From Pseudomonadota bacterium (GTDB lineage Bacteria > Pseudomonadota > Alphaproteobacteria > Rhizobiales > Devosiaceae): a stretch of 64,000 nucleotides of DNA. A model generated the notes under the pieces. It was not told the DNA's origin. It worked only from the letters and a program-made list of their open reading frames with translations, and made no database searches. Shown here piece by piece: positions 61,938-64,000 of the stretch (positions are counted from its first letter, which is position 1; every line of letters starts with the position of its first letter). Location of the stretch: assembly GCA_023388175.1 (NCBI GenBank), contig JAEWGT010000009.1, forward strand, positions 62,001-126,000. The letters run 5' to 3'. The translations under genes were made by a program, and so were the position numbers.

Positions 61938-62740
61938 TGCGCGGCCTCGCATGCGCGGACCTTGGCGGTGAAGGGCACGCAGACCAGCCTGCCGCTGGCA
62001 GGATCGCGCAGCACGCTCGCATCAAGGTCGAATACTGCCTTCAGCCGTTCGGCCGTGAAAATGTCGTCGGGATCGCCAGCGGCGATGATCTGGCCTGCCT
62101 TCATCATCACCAGATGATCGGCATAGGCGGCGGCCAGGCTAAGCTCATGCAGCACGATGACCAGCGTGCGGCCATGCTCATGCGCCAGCTCTGCAAACAG
62201 GTCCATCAGCCCGACCTGTACCTTGAGGTCGAGAAAGGTGGTGGGTTCGTCGAGCAGGATCAACTCGGTTTCCTGCGCCAGCACCATGGCGACCCAGCAG
62301 CGCTGGCGCTGTCCGCCAGAAAGCGTGTCGACAGCACGGTCGGCAAAATCGGTAACGCCGGCAATTGCCATGGCATTGTTGACCGCGTCCTCATCGGCGC
62401 GCGTCCATTGGCGCAGCAGCGATTGATGCGGGAAGCGGCCCTGTCCCACCAGTTCGCGCACACTCAGCCCCTCAGGCGCCACAGGCCCCTGCGGCAACAG
62501 GCCCAGCCGCGCGGCGACCGAGCGGGTATTGAGGGAGTGGATATCCTTGCCATCGAGCAGGACATGCCCCTGAGACGGCTTGAGAATGCGGGCCATGGTT
62601 TTGAGCAATGTGGATTTGCCGCAGCCATTGGCGCCGATCAGAATGGTGACCTTGCCATCCGGCACGGCAAGGTCGATCGCGTCGAGAATTGTGAGATCGG
62701 CATAGCCGGCCTGGATATTTAGGGCTTCAAGCCGGCTCAT
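61934..62740 (-). CDS. Iron-siderophore ABC ATP-binding protein
   Basis: This 268-aa FecE/FhuC-like ATPase has Walker A ILIGANGCGKSTLLKTM, signature LSGGQRQRCWVAMVLAQ and Walker B LILLDEPTTFLDLK. It is the only ATPase in the locus. A gap of 20 bases separates it from the upstream binding-protein gene. Confidence 0.94.
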   Translation of the reverse strand: MSRLEALNIQAGYADLTILDAIDLAVPDGKVTILIGANGCGKSTLLKTMARILKPSQGHVLLDGKDIHSLNTRSVAARLGLLPQGPVAPEGLSVRELVGQGRFPHQSLLRQWTRADEDAVNNAMAIAGVTDFADRAVDTLSGGQRQRCWVAMVLAQETELILLDEPTTFLDLKVQVGLMDLFAELAHEHGRTLVIVLHELSLAAAYADHLVMMKAGQIIAAGDPDDIFTAERLKAVFDLDASVLRDPASGRLVCVPFTAKVRACEAAQ

Positions 62741-62760
62741 GCGTCAGTCTCCCGGCTGTT

Positions 62761-63678
62761 CTAGCGGGTGGTGTCGAGGCCGTAGATGGCTTCGATATCG
62801 TCCAGCATCAGATGCGCCGCATAGATGCCGCCGGCCGTGTTCCAGATGATCTCGCTGACGCGCTGGGCCTTGCCGGCCTTGACACCTTCGAGGTTGAGCC
62901 AGAGCGGATCGTTCAGCCAGTCATTGAGATTGGCACTGGCTTCATCGCTGTTGAGATCGTCCGAAAAGTAGAAAATCCGATCGCCTTCCATTTCGGGAAT
63001 GCGTTCCTTGGTCACTTCGGTGGCGAATTCGTCCTTGTCTTGCGCGGCGGGACGCTTGAAGCCGATCTGGCTGAGAGCCAGGCCGCTGAAGGTATCCTTG
63101 TAATAGATGCGGGTGCGGTTGGGCGAAAAGCGGATCATCGAGATTTCCTCGTTGACCGCATCGCCCAGCGCGTCGTGGATTTTCTGTGTGCGCTCGGTGA
63201 AACCGGCGACAGCCGCTTCGCCTTCGGCGGCTTTACCGACGACATCGGCGTAGAATTGCAGGTTTTTCTGCCATTCCCCGCCAATGGTTTCGGTCATCAC
63301 CGTGGGGGCGATGGCGGAGAGCTGCGGATAGATGGCTTCCTGGCGCACCTTGGTTCCCAGGATCAAGTCGGGTTCGAGCGTTGCGAGGATTTCGAGATTG
63401 ACGGCCAGTTCCGTGCCCAGCGGCACCGTGTCGGCCAGCGGTGCGGCAATGTGATCATACCACGGATCGCCGCTCCAGCTCTGCGCCGCCCCCACCGGCA
63501 CGACGCCGAGATAAAGCAGGGCCTCGGTGCCTTCATTGGTGAGAATGACAACGCGCTGCGGATTGTCCGGCACCTCGGTAACGCCCATGGCATGGGTGAC
63601 TTCGCGGGCAAAGCCCGGCGCGGCGAGCAGGACGGTGGCGAGCGTGGCAATGCCGACGCCAAGGAGACGCTTGAACAT
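62761..63678 (-). CDS. Iron-siderophore ABC substrate-binding protein (type 3, copy A)
   Basis: This 305-aa protein has a signal peptide (MFKRLLGVGIATLATVLLAA). The mature start is THAMGVTEVPDNPQRVVILT, and EPDLILGTKVRQE resembles YfiY/FecB-type receptors. The C-terminus DIEAIYGLDTTR is shared with the next gene upstream. ATG 63678 is used. Confidence 0.88.
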   Translation of the reverse strand: MFKRLLGVGIATLATVLLAAPGFAREVTHAMGVTEVPDNPQRVVILTNEGTEALLYLGVVPVGAAQSWSGDPWYDHIAAPLADTVPLGTELAVNLEILATLEPDLILGTKVRQEAIYPQLSAIAPTVMTETIGGEWQKNLQFYADVVGKAAEGEAAVAGFTERTQKIHDALGDAVNEEISMIRFSPNRTRIYYKDTFSGLALSQIGFKRPAAQDKDEFATEVTKERIPEMEGDRIFYFSDDLNSDEASANLNDWLNDPLWLNLEGVKAGKAQRVSEIIWNTAGGIYAAHLMLDDIEAIYGLDTTR

Positions 63679-63728
63679 GATATTTTCCAGTTGGGTAGAA
63701 AGGGCCGGCACCATCGCCGGCCCGGAAG

Positions 63729-64000
63729 TCAGCGGGTGGTGGCGAGGCCATAAATGGCTTCGATGTCGTCCAGCAGCAGGTTGCCGGCGATAATGCCGCC
63801 TGCCGTGTTCCAGATGGCATCGGACACGGCATGGACCTGACCGGCCTTGACCACATCGAGGTTCTGCCACAGTGGATCGGCCAGCCAGTCCTCGGCCACG
63901 TCGCTGGCTTCGCCATTGCCGGTTTCGTAGGTGAAATAGATCAGCCGGTCGCCCTCGAATTCCGGGATGCGTTCCTTGGTGATCTGCTCGGCAAACTCGT
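63729..64000 (-). CDS. Iron-siderophore ABC substrate-binding protein (type 3, copy B), 5' part beyond window
   Basis: Only the last 90 codons are in the window. They read through EFAEQITKERIPEFEGDRL to DIEAIYGLATTR and a TGA at 63729. By hand count 57 of 89 residues match the copy at 62761, so it is a tandem duplicate. It lies 50 bases upstream in the same direction. Confidence 0.9.
   Translation of the reverse strand, partial: EFAEQITKERIPEFEGDRLIYFTYETGNGEASDVAEDWLADPLWQNLDVVKAGQVHAVSDAIWNTAGGIIAGNLLLDDIEAIYGLATTR

Noticed and set aside
1..64000. Prophage, integrative element or defence island
   Set aside because: I saw no integrase, phage structural, restriction, toxin-antitoxin or transposase gene on either strand, and nothing is inserted at the tRNA-Leu gene.

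Overview
The window looks like chromosomal DNA of a high-GC alphaproteobacterium of the order Hyphomicrobiales, most like Devosia or a close relative. This is inferred from gene content and order, not from a database search. The evidence is an HWE-family histidine kinase, a Fur homologue without the CxxC motifs (Mur-like), YlxR joined to an L7Ae-like domain, lptC-lptA-lptB followed by rpoN, a complex I NDUFA9-like gene, and an Irr-type operator before a NifU-like gene. Seven genes appear to start with GTG or TTG.

Layout, left to right. 1-7.8 kb: the end of a glycoside hydrolase family 3 gene, pncB, two small unknown genes, a leftward run tsaB-rimI-fur/mur-plsC, rightward lnt, and a tRNA-Leu(CAG). 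7.9-9.8 kb: an NDUFA9-like gene and a PadR regulator with two palindromic operators. 9.9-18.4 kb: an accessory catabolic locus with a TetR regulator, a tripartite tricarboxylate transporter (tctCBA, leftward), a TauE/SafE-type exporter, and a rightward operon of a Gfo/Idh/MocA dehydrogenase, a DUF993 aldolase-like protein and a xylose-isomerase-like TIM barrel. Two matching TetR-type palindromes flank the transporter and the enzyme operon. 18.5-25.6 kb: a DUF2147 protein, an RNA m5U methyltransferase, a NifU-like protein, rpoN, lptBAC and RNase D. 25.7-34.8 kb: metK behind a leader with several hairpins, trmB, an HxlR regulator, a small secreted protein, then rimP-nusA-ylxR-infB. 34.8-37.7 kb: a HAD hydrolase, a second HxlR regulator divergent from an SDR-type reductase with a palindrome between them, and an L,D-transpeptidase. 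37.8-42.5 kb: pnp and rpsO in inverted orientation and an HWE histidine kinase. 42.6-47 kb: miaB-phoH-ybeY-corC.

The last 17 kb is rich in metal handling: a FhuF-like ferric reductase, an orphan TadE/TadG pair, a YtrA-type GntR regulator with an ABC exporter, a sitABCD-type manganese importer behind a 17-bp perfect palindrome of Mur-box type, and a leftward iron-siderophore ABC locus. That locus has one ATPase, two permeases, a sucrase/ferredoxin-like redox protein and five substrate-binding protein genes (the fifth cut by the window end).

How the genes fit together. The housekeeping genes belong to blocks that are usually contiguous in Hyphomicrobiales (nifU-tsaB-rimI-fur-miaB-phoH-ybeY-corC-lnt-metK-trmB, rimP to pnp, lpt-rpoN). 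Here they are split and partly inverted, with accessory genes at the joints. The two best candidates for undescribed systems are the five-binding-protein siderophore importer and the TTT/TauE/DUF993 catabolic regulon. At least three families of extragenic palindromes occupy spacers, two of them inside the DUF993 operon. I saw no insertion sequence, prophage, CRISPR array or defence system.
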